Assembly (NCBI RefSeq): GCF_005887115.1
Contig: NZ_PNCJ01000012.1
Location: forward strand, 1 to 64,000
Source: Pseudoalteromonas rubra
GTDB lineage: Bacteria; Pseudomonadota; Gammaproteobacteria; Enterobacterales; Alteromonadaceae
Direction: 5' to 3'
Length of the DNA stretch: 64,000 nt
Part shown: piece after piece, positions 8,247-16,642 of the stretch
Position numbering within the stretch: the stretch's first letter is position 1
Layout: every line of letters begins with the position of its first letter
The notes under the pieces: model-generated
What the model saw: only the letters and a program-made list of their open reading frames with translations
Told to the model about the DNA's origin: nothing
Databases searched by the model: none
Position numbers and translations under genes: made by a program

Positions 8247-10022
8247 TTAATCAGCGTCTTTTTGCTGTGCAGTCACTGTCACCGCGAGCTCTTTCAATGC
8301 ATCCGGGTTAGCAACGCTCGGCGCATTGGTCATCAGACACGACGCCTGAGTCGTTTTCGGGAACGCAATCACATCACGGATGTTGTCTGTGCCACACAGC
8401 AACATCACCAGGCGGTCAAGGCCAAACGCCAGACCTGCGTGTGGTGGCGTACCGTACTTCAGAGCGTCCAGCAGGAAGCCGAACTTATCTTGCTGTTCTT
8501 GTTCATCAATGCCCAGGATACGGAAAGCCGCCTGCTGCATATCGTTGTTGTGGATCCGTACCGAACCACCACCGACTTCATAGCCGTTCAGTACCATGTC
8601 GTATGCATCTGAAATAGCGCCGGCCGGATTAGCTTCCAGTTCTGCCGCTGAAATGTCTTTAGGAGCCGTGAACGGGTGGTGAACTGCATGCAGGTTACCC
8701 TCGTCGTCTTCCTCAAACATTGGGAAGTCAACAACCCACAGTGGTGCCCACTGACCAAGGTTGGTCAGCTCAAGGTCCAGACCTACTTTCAGACGCAGTG
8801 CACCCATTGCTTCGTTGACCACGTTGCGCTTGTCAGCACCGAACAAAATGATATCGCCGGTCTGTGCGTTAGTGCGTTCAAGAATACCTTTGATCACTGC
8901 TTCGTTCAGGAACTTAGCAATTGGCGACTGAATACCTTCAAGGCCAGCGTCCAGGTCGTTGACCTTCATCCAGGCCAGACCTTTTGCGCCATAGATACCA
9001 ACAAATTTGGTGTACTCATCAATTTGCTTACGAGATAGTGATGCACCACCCGGTACAGTCAACACCGCCACGCGGCCTTTTTCATCGTTTGCAGGACCTG
9101 CCAGTACTTTGAATTCGACGTCCTTAACCAAGTCGGCAACATCAATCAGTTCAAGCGGGTTACGTAAGTCCGGCTTGTCTGAACCGTAACGACGCATGGC
9201 TTCCTCGTAGCTCATGACCGGGAACTGGCCCAGATCAACGTCAAGCAGCTCTTGCCACATTTCACAGATCAAACGCTCAGTGATATCACGCACCTGTGCG
9301 GATGTCATGAACGAGGTTTCTAAATCGATTTGAGTGAATTCAGGCTGGCGATCAGCACGTAAGTCTTCATCGCGGAAACATTTAACAATCTGGTAGTAAC
9401 GGTCAAAACCAGACATCATCAGCAGCTGTTTAAACAGCTGAGGCGACTGTGGCAATGCGTAGAAGCTGCCTTTATGGACACGGCTTGGTACCAGATAGTC
9501 GCGTGCACCTTCTGGTGTTGCTTTTGTCAGTACCGGTGTTTCGATGTCCAGGAAGTCATTGCTGTCTAAGAAGCGACGTACAAAGCTCGATGCTTTGGCG
9601 CGCAGTTTAATGCGGTCGCTCATTTCAAGACGACGCAGGTCGAGGTAACGATAGGTCAGTCGACGCTCTTCCGAGTTTTCCTGGTTAAAGTCCAGAGGCA
9701 AAGGTTCTGCACGGTTGATGATAGTCAGACCAGTGCCCAGGATCTCAACTTCACCAGTGGCCATGTCCTGATTGATTTGGCTCTCTGGGCGCGCACGAAC
9801 AGTACCTGTAACCTGAACGCAAAACTCTTGACGTAAAGTGTTTGCAACATCCATCAGGCCTTCTACTTCAGGATCAAACACGACCTGGACCAAACCTTCG
9901 CGATCTCGCAGATCAATGAAGATCAAACCACCCAGATCACGACGTTTGTTGATCCAACCACATAGCTCCACTTCCTGACCTACATGGTCCTTGTTTAATT
10001 TTCCGCAGTATATTGAGCGCAT
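8247..10022 (-). CDS. aspS: Aspartate--tRNA ligase
   Basis: AspRS charges tRNA-Asp. The 591-residue product is of the bacterial class IIb type. It has an N-terminal OB-fold anticodon-binding domain ([20 protein letters not shown]), class II motif 2 ([18 protein letters not shown]), a GAD insertion domain typical of bacterial AspRS, and motif 3 ([15 protein letters not shown]). Length matches the E. coli enzyme. It is transcribed alone, with its own terminator at 8203-8230. Neighbouring DUF72 and ruv genes recall the aspS region of other gammaproteobacteria. Confidence 0.98.
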   Translation of the reverse strand: MRSIYCGKLNKDHVGQEVELCGWINKRRDLGGLIFIDLRDREGLVQVVFDPEVEGLMDVANTLRQEFCVQVTGTVRARPESQINQDMATGEVEILGTGLTIINRAEPLPLDFNQENSEERRLTYRYLDLRRLEMSDRIKLRAKASSFVRRFLDSNDFLDIETPVLTKATPEGARDYLVPSRVHKGSFYALPQSPQLFKQLLMMSGFDRYYQIVKCFRDEDLRADRQPEFTQIDLETSFMTSAQVRDITERLICEMWQELLDVDLGQFPVMSYEEAMRRYGSDKPDLRNPLELIDVADLVKDVEFKVLAGPANDEKGRVAVLTVPGGASLSRKQIDEYTKFVGIYGAKGLAWMKVNDLDAGLEGIQSPIAKFLNEAVIKGILERTNAQTGDIILFGADKRNVVNEAMGALRLKVGLDLELTNLGQWAPLWVVDFPMFEEDDEGNLHAVHHPFTAPKDISAAELEANPAGAISDAYDMVLNGYEVGGGSVRIHNNDMQQAAFRILGIDEQEQQDKFGFLLDALKYGTPPHAGLAFGLDRLVMLLCGTDNIRDVIAFPKTTQASCLMTNAPSVANPDALKELAVTVTAQQKDAD

Positions 10023-10200
10023 AATAATCCTATTTGCCTACTAACTCTAAAGGGCATAATGAATGATAAATTTAATCGACAATTATATAAAATTGCCACG
10101 CTTTGTCATCCCACAAAACCGGGATTCTTTCGCTGTTACGATTTTTTCTCCTTCTGGACTTTGTTAGACTCTTCTTCAAGTCAATCAGGGAGCAAAATTC

Positions 10201-11049
10201 ATGCTGTATTTGGGGTGTCCTCAGTGGAGCTCTGCACACTGGAAAGGTCGGTTTTTCAGCAGCGACTGCAAAGCCGCGGATATGTTGAGCGAATATGCGC
10301 AGATCTTTAACAGTGTTGAGGGTAATACCAGCTTCTATGCCAGCCCAAAACCAGACACCATCGCCACCTGGTCAAATTCGGTGCCAGAAGACTTTCGCTT
10401 TACCTTTAAAATACCCAAACAGATCTCTCACGAGCTGGCGTTGACTCATTGTCAGCAAGAGCTCAAGCAATGGCTCGAGCTGTTTTCGCCATTATTTTCA
10501 CGACTTGGGATGGTGCTGCTGCAACTGCCTGCCAGCTGTAGCCCGCAATATCTTGGCCGGATAGCCGATTTTATCGCACAATTACCTGAGGAGTTGACCC
10601 TGGGCATTGAAGTCAGGCACAGAGCGTTTTTTGCCAAAGGCGACGCTGAAAAGCGTTTTAACCAGCTGCTGATGCAGACCGGCGTAAATCGCATTATTAT
10701 GGATACTCGGCCTTTGTTTAGTGAATCGCCCAGTACCCCGGCCATTATTGATGCCCAGCAAAAGAAACCACGCGTGCCCGTCAATGTGATTGCAACGGCT
10801 CAGGCGCCCATGCTGCGTTTTGTCGGGTGCTCAGACTTGGCTGCAAACCGCACCTTTTATGCCCCCTGGCTCAACAAAATTCGCGACTGGCTAAACGAGG
10901 GGCGTACCCCTTATGTGTTCTTTCACACCGCCGACAATTATGATGCACCCCTGCTGGCCAGGCAGTTTATTCAGGATCTGGGCGTTGCGCATCAAGTACT
11001 CGAGCCATTTCCGGCAGAGCGCCAACCACAGCAACAGGCGTTAATTTAA
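10201..11049 (+). CDS. DUF72 family protein (YecE-like TIM barrel)
   Basis: The 282-residue protein begins LYLGCPQWSSAHWKG. It contains FNSVEGNTSFYASP, FRFTFKIPKQISHE and a C-terminal AYVFFHTADNYDAP-like segment. These are the conserved elements of the DUF72/YecE family, a TIM-barrel fold of unknown activity. In E. coli yecE also lies near aspS. A Shine-Dalgarno AGGGAG lies 11 nt before ATG. It is divergent from aspS, with 178 bp between them. No catalytic role can be assigned from sequence. Confidence 0.88.
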   Translation: MLYLGCPQWSSAHWKGRFFSSDCKAADMLSEYAQIFNSVEGNTSFYASPKPDTIATWSNSVPEDFRFTFKIPKQISHELALTHCQQELKQWLELFSPLFSRLGMVLLQLPASCSPQYLGRIADFIAQLPEELTLGIEVRHRAFFAKGDAEKRFNQLLMQTGVNRIIMDTRPLFSESPSTPAIIDAQQKKPRVPVNVIATAQAPMLRFVGCSDLAANRTFYAPWLNKIRDWLNEGRTPYVFFHTADNYDAPLLARQFIQDLGVAHQVLEPFPAERQPQQQALI

Positions 11050-11053
11050 GCAC

Positions 11054-11082
11054 TTGACAAGTATCATGTTTTACAGGATGTT
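11054..11082 (+). promoter_or_regulatory. Possible promoter of the small peptide gene
   Basis: A perfect -35 hexamer TTGACA (11054-11059) lies 58 bp before the peptide start codon. The -10 match 17 bases downstream (GATGTT) is poor, so the promoter may be weak or need an activator. Confidence 0.35.
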
Positions 11083-11116
11083 AGACGTTGAATAAAACAA
11101 CAATAAGGAAAATACC

Positions 11117-11284
11117 ATGTTATTAAAACTCAATAAAAAACCTGTAAAACAACTCTCTGATGACCAGTCTGCATTACCAGCCAAAGCGACCCGTGCCATT
11201 GGCGCAGGCAGAGCGGAAACTCAGAAAAGCGGTGGTAACTCACGCGCATCTGATTGCTGTGCACTGGCGGATAATTTACACTAA
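11117..11284 (+). CDS. Small orphan peptide (55 aa) with double-glycine-type leader features
   Basis: This short gene encodes MLLKLNKKPVKQLSDDQSAL followed by PAKATRAIGAGRAETQKSGG and a tail with adjacent cysteines (ASDCCALADNLH). The pattern is a Lys/Leu-rich start, LSDDQSALPA, a G-A-G break and a Ser/Gly/Cys-rich tail. It resembles small precursor-like peptides I associate with Pseudoalteromonas that are often auto-annotated as lanthipeptide-like. Evidence that it is expressed: AAGGAA 6 nt before ATG, a TTGACA box upstream, and an intrinsic terminator 22 bp after the stop. No modification enzyme, protease-transporter or immunity gene lies nearby. A product role as bacteriocin, signal or other is unproven. 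Confidence 0.65.
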   Translation: MLLKLNKKPVKQLSDDQSALPAKATRAIGAGRAETQKSGGNSRASDCCALADNLH

Positions 11285-11305
11285 GTTCACTTACTGAAAG
11301 CACTG

Positions 11306-11334
11306 ATATGGCAATGCCTGTGCCATATTTTCTT
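11306..11334 (+). terminator. Terminator of the small peptide gene
   Basis: ATATGGCA-atgcctg-TGCCATAT followed by TTTCTT lies 22 bp after the peptide stop codon. It defines a monocistronic or DUF72-plus-peptide transcript. Confidence 0.7.
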
Positions 11335-11408
11335 ACATCAAAATGTACATGTAATTAAGCAATTTAGTATAAATTACGAAAATCAGGGCCCAGATGTGGC
11401 CCTATATA

Positions 11409-11816
11409 TCACTCCCTGCCCGGCTCTTTACCTTCATAGTAAGGAAGCTTCGCATCTAACTCTTCCCAATTTGCTTTTGAGGTCACGTAGTTATGTGACA
11501 TCGGCCGCTCCGCTATATCAGAATCAAGAATACCGAGTCGTAACCTGAGTTTTTCAGGGTTGTCCTGATTTGAACTGTATAAAGGAGATGCACAAATTCC
11601 GCAAAAGTGACGTAACCTGCCAGGTTTAAATGCGTAGTGACGAATATGCTCCTCGCCGGCAATCACTTTTAATTCATCACGATTAACAAAACCGTTAGTT
11701 GCATAAGCGGTGCCAGACGACTTGCGGCATAAAGAACAGTGGCAATGGATGATACTGGAAATAACTCCGTGCAATGCCAACTTAACCGCACCGCATAAAC
11801 AACTTGCCTGATACAT
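11409..11816 (-). CDS. GFA-domain protein (Mss4-like zinc fold)
   Basis: The 135-residue protein has the zinc-binding pattern of the GFA (glutathione-dependent formaldehyde-activating enzyme) fold. This comprises CLCGAV at 7-12, HCHCSLCRKSSG at about 24-35, and the downstream pair FCGICASPLY. Family members are often called GFA-like or centromere-V-like, and most have no proven substrate. It lies alone on the minus strand, convergent with the small peptide gene and divergent from the YgjP-like gene. Specific formaldehyde activity should not be assumed. Confidence 0.85.
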   Translation of the reverse strand: MYQASCLCGAVKLALHGVISSIIHCHCSLCRKSSGTAYATNGFVNRDELKVIAGEEHIRHYAFKPGRLRHFCGICASPLYSSNQDNPEKLRLRLGILDSDIAERPMSHNYVTSKANWEELDAKLPYYEGKEPGRE

Positions 11817-11887
11817 TTATTATTATTCCTGTTATGATCTTGTGTACACCAGCTTAGAATTTCCGAGTTAGAATTACTACCGTCATC

Positions 11888-12412
11888 ATGAATTATTTGC
11901 CGTATTTTCAGCACTACCCTGCTGCGTTGCAGTCCCAGATCAAAACCTTGCTGGAACCTGATAAACTTGCAGCTTACTTCAAAGGTAAATATCCGCAGGG
12001 TCATCAGCTCCAGAGTACACAAGCACTTTATGATTACTGCCACAGCTACAAAAACAAATACCTTAAGAATGTGCCTCGTCTGCATAAGGTAAGCTATGCA
12101 AAGGGCCGGGATCTGATGACGGGAACGTTGGGACATCACAGCCAAACACGTAAACAGCACGGCGGAAAAGTAAAAACCCGCTATGAGATTGCGCTGTCCC
12201 AGCAGCTAAAATATGCGCCTGAAGCCGTATTGCGTGCATTGGTTGTCCATGAGCTCGCGCACTTCAAAGAGCTGGATCACAACAAGGCCTTTTATCAGCT
12301 CTGTTGCCATATGGAGCCTGAGTACCATCAGCTGGAATTGGACCTCAGGCTGTTTATTGTGCTCAATAAGCTGGGCGTCAGCTTCTACGACAATTCAGCC
12401 CAGCCAGATTAA
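11888..12412 (+). CDS. YgjP-like zinc metallopeptidase domain protein
   Basis: The 174-residue protein contains the zinc motif HELAHFKELDHNKAFY near residues 122-137 (HExxH followed by a third His). This is the signature of the YgjP/DUF45 family, related to SprT and WLM metallopeptidases. There is no signal peptide, so it is cytoplasmic. The N-terminal half is variable. It ends 2 bp before the stop of the convergent M48 lipoprotein gene. Substrate unknown. Confidence 0.85.
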   Translation: MNYLPYFQHYPAALQSQIKTLLEPDKLAAYFKGKYPQGHQLQSTQALYDYCHSYKNKYLKNVPRLHKVSYAKGRDLMTGTLGHHSQTRKQHGGKVKTRYEIALSQQLKYAPEAVLRALVVHELAHFKELDHNKAFYQLCCHMEPEYHQLELDLRLFIVLNKLGVSFYDNSAQPD

Positions 12413-12414
12413 GT

Positions 12415-13212
12415 TCATCGACAGGCCGGGCTGCGACCCTGACGGTTAGCGTCCTGCGCAAGGGTATTGGCCTGCGTCATTTTGCTTTGTAATAGCGCAA
12501 TGCGGTTTTCTGGAGACGGGTGAGTCGACAAAAACTCCATAGGGCGCTCTCCCCCTGCTTTTTCCATGTTTTGCCATAACTCGACGGCCCCCTGCGGTTT
12601 AAAGCCCGCCTTCGCCATTAAGTCGAGTCCAATGACATCCGCCTCACTTTCATGACTACGGCTAAATGGTAGTGCAATTCCATACTGTGCCCCAAGCCCT
12701 AAGCCTTGCATAATGGCATTACGATACTGCACATTACCCATTTCAAGTGCCGCATTGCCAGCTTGCAGGCCAAGCTGTAACAAGCTATTTTGAGACACCC
12801 GCTCGTTAGCATGTTCTGCGATAACGTGTCCCACTTCATGTCCCATAACAGCAGCAAGTTGATGCTGGTTTTGTGCCACCTTCAGCAGACCGGTATGCAC
12901 TCCAATCTTGCCACCAGGCAAAGCAAAGGCGTTTGCACTGGGCTCTTTAAATACCACGACTTCCCATTGCTGTTGTGCATACTGTGCCGGTAGTTGCGCA
13001 ATCAGGGCATCTGCTATGCATTTTACATAGCCGTTGATCTTGGCATCGTTTTCTATCGTCTGCTCCTGCTTCATTTGCTCGAAGCTGGCGACACCCATCT
13101 TATCCATTTGTTGTTCTGAATATAGGGCTATTTGGGTACGTCCGGTGGGAGAGGTTTTACAACCAGCGAGGGTGATGGCCATAGCAGCAATAGCAAGTAG
13201 TTTTTTGTTCAT
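12415..13212 (-). CDS. LoiP-like M48 family metalloprotease lipoprotein
   Basis: The 265-residue protein starts with a lipoprotein signal (lipobox LAGC at about 15-18). It contains the gluzincin motif HEVGHVIAEH and the glutamate zinc ligand region SHESEADVIGLDLMAKAGF, followed by LSTHPSPENRI. These features match the E. coli YggG/LoiP group of outer-membrane-associated M48 proteases acting in envelope quality control. It is monocistronic. The promoter is at 13244-13272 with a palindrome over its -35 element. LoiP orthology is inferred from lipobox plus size; other M48 lipoproteins such as BepA are much longer. Confidence 0.88.
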   Translation of the reverse strand: MNKKLLAIAAMAITLAGCKTSPTGRTQIALYSEQQMDKMGVASFEQMKQEQTIENDAKINGYVKCIADALIAQLPAQYAQQQWEVVVFKEPSANAFALPGGKIGVHTGLLKVAQNQHQLAAVMGHEVGHVIAEHANERVSQNSLLQLGLQAGNAALEMGNVQYRNAIMQGLGLGAQYGIALPFSRSHESEADVIGLDLMAKAGFKPQGAVELWQNMEKAGGERPMEFLSTHPSPENRIALLQSKMTQANTLAQDANRQGRSPACR

Positions 13213-13244
13213 GGACTTATGCCTAGAGTGAATTCACTTTTCTA

Positions 13245-13280
13245 TTTTAAAAGGTGACGCGATCTGATGCAAATCAGATC
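13245..13280 (-). promoter_or_regulatory. Promoter with palindromic operator for the M48 lipoprotein gene
   Basis: On the minus strand TTGCAT and TAAAAT are spaced by 17 bases. The perfect interrupted palindrome GATCTGAT-N4-ATCAGATC (13261-13280) covers the -35 hexamer, a position suited to repression. The inner CTGAT-N4-ATCAG resembles an FNR/CRP-family site with one change per half. The regulator is unknown. Confidence 0.5.
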
Positions 13281-13304
13281 AAAAAAGCCCGCAATCGCGG
13301 GCTT
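13281..13304 (-). terminator. Intrinsic terminator of grpE
   Basis: AGCCCGC-gatt-GCGGGCT followed by T6 on the minus strand lies about 20 bp after the grpE stop codon. Confidence 0.9.
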
Positions 13305-13324
13305 ATAAATCAGGTAGTTACAAC

Positions 13325-13936
13325 TTATTCAGCAGCTTTTGATACCATAACCATTGCGGGGCGTAATAAACGACCATTCAGGGTATACCCTTTTTGCATA
13401 ACTGCTAAAACGGTATTTGGTGATACATCGTTGCTCGGTTGCATTGACATTGCCTGGTGTAACTCTGGGTTGAACGCTTCACCTTGTGGGCTTACAGCCT
13501 CAACACCAAATTTAGCCAGTGCGTCGTTGAATGACTTCAGCGTCATCTCAATACCTTCAAGGATTGACTTGGTCGCTTCGTTTTCTTTATCAGCAAATTC
13601 AATTGCACGCTCCAGGTTGTCAACCACAGGGAGCAGCTCATTAGAAAACTTTTCTAATGCAAACTTCTGCGCTTTCTCAACATCTTGTGCAGCACGGCGA
13701 CGGACATTCTCGGCATCTGCGGCTGCACGGATCACGCTGTCTTTCTGACCTTCAATTGTTTGCTTAGCTGCTTCCAGTTCTGCATACAGGCCTGCAATCT
13801 CTTCTTCTGGGCTCAACTCAGCTTGCTCAGTTTGTGCACTCTCCTGCGCTTGTTCAGCTTGCTCTGCAGCACTTTCCTGTACGTCTTCTTGCACTAACTC
13901 TTGTTCCTGCTCTTGGGCTTTTGTCTGCTCAGACAT
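13325..13936 (-). CDS. grpE: Nucleotide exchange factor GrpE
   Basis: GrpE exchanges ADP for ATP on DnaK. The 203-residue protein has a Glu/Gln-rich N-terminal extension at about 1-45, a long dimeric helix at about 45-110, and the conserved head [20 protein letters not shown] plus the C-terminal beta domain with [11 protein letters not shown] and [21 protein letters not shown]. It is read from a sigma-32-type promoter inside the end of the HrcA gene and has its own terminator. dnaK and dnaJ are not adjacent. Confidence 0.97.
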   Translation of the reverse strand: MSEQTKAQEQEQELVQEDVQESAAEQAEQAQESAQTEQAELSPEEEIAGLYAELEAAKQTIEGQKDSVIRAAADAENVRRRAAQDVEKAQKFALEKFSNELLPVVDNLERAIEFADKENEATKSILEGIEMTLKSFNDALAKFGVEAVSPQGEAFNPELHQAMSMQPSNDVSPNTVLAVMQKGYTLNGRLLRPAMVMVSKAAE

Positions 13937-13970
13937 GAAAAATTCTCTCCGATTCTTTACAACTGCCGTA

Positions 13971-13999
13971 ATTATGGGGATTCAAATTTGTTATTCAAG
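13971..13999 (-). promoter_or_regulatory. Sigma-32 heat-shock promoter of grpE
   Basis: On the minus strand CTTGAA (13999-13994) is followed after 14 bases by CCCCATAAT (13979-13971). This is essentially the RpoH consensus (CTTGAAA, 13-17 bases, CCCCAT-T). It overlaps the last codons of the upstream HrcA gene and gives a leader of about 30 nt. Confidence 0.85.
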
Positions 14000-14984
14000 C
14001 ATCTTTTTTTGGGATTTGTGTAAATTCGCTGATTATTGCCTCAATCGGCGCATCAGCGGGACAAATCACGCAAAAGCGACTCTGGTACTCGCTCGACGTG
14101 AAGTAAGGTACACTCAAGACCACAAATCGCTCCAGATTCAGATAACTCAGCTCACTGCCCAGTAACACCGACAGGCCATTCTTTAGCGCTAACTGATCTT
14201 CCACCTGGTGTAAGAAGCTCACCCCCAGGTTGAGTTCATTATTCCCTTCAAGGCGGTTATACAGATAACGCTCTCCGACCACTATGCTATTGTCGGTACC
14301 CAACTGCAAGCTTAGCTCGCGACTCCATTGCATCAAAGAGCCACGGCAATCTGCCATCGCACTTTTCGCCATAGCCCGCATTCGGTGCAACCCCTCTTTT
14401 AGCGTTTGCGCACTGAATACAGTGTTCATCCAAGCCGCGAACTGATACCTTACCTGATCGGAATTCGATTCTGGTTTATTAATAAGGATATTATTGGACT
14501 GCCCGGTTCTGTCTATCAGTAATACCAGCCAATGTTTGCGATCAAAATCTAGTACTTCGACCCGAAATATGGTTTGTTCACTAACCTGAGGTAAACCAAC
14601 AATACAGCACACCTGATACTTTTGGCTTAGGGTATGAGCAAAACCAGTCAGCTCCTCTCGCTCTGGTTCCCAGTAAGGGGCGATGTCTTCTAAGCCAAAG
14701 TACTCCTGCAACCAGTACTTAATTCCCAGATCAGAGGGAACCCGCCCAGCCGAAGTGTGAGGTGAAAAAAGTAGCCCCTGGTTTTCCAGGCGAGCCATAG
14801 CATTGCGTACCGTTGCAGAGCACACCGCCATACCTTTTAGTTTTGCTATCTTGCTCGATGCTACGGGATGGCCCTCACCGTTACAGTAAAGACTCATCAC
14901 AGCAGAGAAGACTTGTTTGTCACGTGCACTAAGTTTCATAACATCATAAATAAGGTTAAATTTGCGAGTTTCAAGCGAATTCAT
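13995..14984 (-). CDS. hrcA: HrcA-type heat-inducible transcriptional repressor
   Basis: HrcA represses chaperone operons in many bacteria but is absent from enterics. The N-terminal winged helix is clear: PVASSKIAKLKGMAVCSATV, then RNAMARLENQGLL and the family signature PHTSAGRVPSD. The rest is a GAF-like regulatory half that is divergent. Possible starts lie at 15044, 14984 and 14939, and none has a good Shine-Dalgarno. The HTH begins right after 14939; 14984 is kept as a compromise (329 residues). grpE follows directly, as in hrcA-grpE-dnaK clusters elsewhere. It is divergent from nadK. An inverted repeat lies at 14996-15019. Confidence 0.8.
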   Translation of the reverse strand: MNSLETRKFNLIYDVMKLSARDKQVFSAVMSLYCNGEGHPVASSKIAKLKGMAVCSATVRNAMARLENQGLLFSPHTSAGRVPSDLGIKYWLQEYFGLEDIAPYWEPEREELTGFAHTLSQKYQVCCIVGLPQVSEQTIFRVEVLDFDRKHWLVLLIDRTGQSNNILINKPESNSDQVRYQFAAWMNTVFSAQTLKEGLHRMRAMAKSAMADCRGSLMQWSRELSLQLGTDNSIVVGERYLYNRLEGNNELNLGVSFLHQVEDQLALKNGLSVLLGSELSYLNLERFVVLSVPYFTSSEYQSRFCVICPADAPIEAIISEFTQIPKKDA

Positions 14985-14995
14985 TTTAAGATAAT

Positions 14996-15019
14996 CTTGG
15001 CAACAGAAATTTTGCCAAG
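14996..15019. promoter_or_regulatory. Perfect inverted repeat between hrcA and nadK
   Basis: CTTGGCAA-N8-TTGCCAAG lies in the divergent hrcA/nadK gap. As DNA it has the geometry of a dimer operator and could be an autoregulatory site of the HrcA-like protein; it is not CIRCE (TTAGCACTC-N9-GAGTGCTAA). As RNA the right arm includes AAG of the nadK Shine-Dalgarno AAGGA, so the hairpin could also hide that site. Confidence 0.5.
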
Positions 15020-15031
15020 GAAACTCACTGA

Positions 15032-15916
15032 ATGAGCGCACCATTTAAAACCATCGGCCTGATTGGTAAACCAAACCATGATGGCGCCGCACTGACATTA
15101 CAACGCTTGTATACATTTTTGCAAGCACTTGGCTATGAAGTTTTTGTTGAGCAACGCGTTGGCAAACAAATCGCTGAATTGCCCGAGACAAACATACTCG
15201 ATGTTGTGGCTTTGGGAGAGCGCTGTGACCTGGCTGTAGTGGTCGGCGGTGATGGTAATATGCTGGGTGCAGCTCGCGTACTGGCCCGCTTTGACGTTGC
15301 CGTGATAGGCGTTAACCGGGGTAATTTAGGGTTTCTGACCGATTTAGACCCCGATGGTTTTGAGGCAGAACTGGAGCAAGTCCTCAGCGGGAAATTCGTA
15401 GAAGAACAACGCTTTTTGCTTGAAGTCGAAGTGTTCCGTCACGCAGAACTTAAAAGTGCCAACCTGGCAGTAAATGAAGCTGTGCTACACGCTGACAAAG
15501 TCGCCCACATGATCGAGTTTGAGGCCTTTATTGACGAGCAGTTTGTCTTTTCTCAGCGTTCTGATGGGCTAATCGTTACTACTCCAACCGGCTCAACGGC
15601 TTACTCATTGTCCGGTGGTGGCCCTATCTTAACCCCTGAGCTAAACGCGATGGCCCTTGTCCCAATGTTTCCGCATACATTATCCAGCAGACCCCTGGTT
15701 GTTGACGCAAATAAACAAGTCAAACTGAAGCTCAGCCCAGAAAACACCGCAAGCTTGCAGGTAAGTTGTGACAGTCACGTCGTGCTCGCATTGCTTCCGG
15801 GTGACGAAGTGGTCATAAAAAAAGCAGAAAAAAAACTCCGTTTGATCCACCCTGTCAGTTATTCCTACTACAATGTTCTGAGACAGAAATTAAATTGGGG
15901 TAGCAGGCTTTACTAA
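15032..15916 (+). CDS. nadK: NAD kinase
   Basis: NadK phosphorylates NAD to NADP. The 294-residue enzyme carries [15 protein letters not shown] (GGDGN motif at about 71-75), the [11 protein letters not shown] segment, and the substrate-binding [16 protein letters not shown]. The start at 15032 has AAGGAAA 9 nt upstream. It is divergent from the hrcA-like gene and is followed by a small membrane protein gene and recN. That order, with grpE opposite, is common in gammaproteobacteria. Confidence 0.97.
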   Translation: MSAPFKTIGLIGKPNHDGAALTLQRLYTFLQALGYEVFVEQRVGKQIAELPETNILDVVALGERCDLAVVVGGDGNMLGAARVLARFDVAVIGVNRGNLGFLTDLDPDGFEAELEQVLSGKFVEEQRFLLEVEVFRHAELKSANLAVNEAVLHADKVAHMIEFEAFIDEQFVFSQRSDGLIVTTPTGSTAYSLSGGGPILTPELNAMALVPMFPHTLSSRPLVVDANKQVKLKLSPENTASLQVSCDSHVVLALLPGDEVVIKKAEKKLRLIHPVSYSYYNVLRQKLNWGSRLY

Positions 15917-15978
15917 GCGAACGAAGTTCAGCAAAATAAGTAAAATTTATTTTCTATTTTAGGGAAAAGTAAACCAAC

Positions 15979-16554
15979 ATGAGCTACGTTGTTTTCGTAT
16001 CTATTACCTTATTGATCACCATTTTGGGGGTTTATGTGGTGATTGAGAATAACCGTAAAAAAGCACGCGAAGCCGAAAAGCGGGTGTTCAATGAACGTCT
16101 GAAAGAAATCAGCAATCACTTCAAAAGCAAAATTAGTGAATTCGTAAGTTATAAGCTGATCCGCCCAAAGCACGCGCCTCAGTTTAACGCCATTGTCGGC
16201 AACTTCTTTGTTGTTCAAGCCCACAATGACGAAAACTTGGAAGCACTCGAGCGTGTGACTGATCATTTGCTCGCCACAATTGGTACTGAATTAAATAAGT
16301 GTCGTGAAAATGGCAATATGGAGCTATTGGCCGATCAATTGTTTATGTTTGTCAGTGAGCTGCCCTCTGCCGGGATAGCCTATAACAAGGCATTTTACAG
16401 TGAAATTCTGCCAGCACTGATTTCACGGATCCAGACACCTGATACACCTGTGCAAACTGACACGCCGGAAACAGGGCAGGGTGAGGAAGAAGCCTCAGCT
16501 CAAACCGAGAACAACGACCCCTCGGTACAGCAACGAAAAGCCGCAGCCCTGTAA
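15979..16554 (+). CDS. Conserved membrane-anchored protein of unknown function
   Basis: The 191-residue protein has one N-terminal membrane helix (VVFVSITLLITILGVYVV, about 4-21). A charged helical segment at about 25-50, a cytoplasmic alpha-helical domain, and a disordered Glu/Thr/Gln-rich tail from about residue 150 follow. No known domain is recognised. AGGGAAAAG lies 12 nt before ATG. It sits between nadK and recN and is probably co-transcribed with nadK. It lies upstream of the recN SOS boxes, so it is not itself under them. Confidence 0.75.
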   Translation: MSYVVFVSITLLITILGVYVVIENNRKKAREAEKRVFNERLKEISNHFKSKISEFVSYKLIRPKHAPQFNAIVGNFFVVQAHNDENLEALERVTDHLLATIGTELNKCRENGNMELLADQLFMFVSELPSAGIAYNKAFYSEILPALISRIQTPDTPVQTDTPETGQGEEEASAQTENNDPSVQQRKAAAL

Positions 16555-16601
16555 AAACCCTGGTAGTAAAACGCAATTTCAAGTTGCATTTCCAATAAAT
16601 G

Positions 16602-16617
16602 CTGTATAAATTAACAG
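16602..16617 (+). promoter_or_regulatory. LexA box 1 of recN
   Basis: CTGTATAAATTAACAG matches the SOS box CTGT-N8-ACAG perfectly, with AT-rich spacer. It lies 26-41 bp before the recN start codon. Confidence 0.85.
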
Positions 16618-16625
16618 TAACTGTA

Positions 16626-16641
16626 CTGTTTGGATATACAG
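16626..16641 (+). promoter_or_regulatory. LexA box 2 of recN
   Basis: CTGTTTGGATATACAG is a second perfect CTGT-N8-ACAG site, 8 bp after the first and ending one base before the recN ATG. Tandem boxes also occur at E. coli recN and give tight repression with strong induction. Confidence 0.85.
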
Positions 16642-16642
16642 C

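Noticed and set aside
10059..10310. 83-codon frame overlapping the DUF72 gene start
   Set aside because: It lies in the aspS/DUF72 promoter gap and overlaps a real gene in another frame; composition is not protein-like.
13937..13994. CIRCE element before grpE
   Set aside because: No TTAGCACTC-N9-GAGTGCTAA-like sequence is present; only the sigma-32 promoter is seen.
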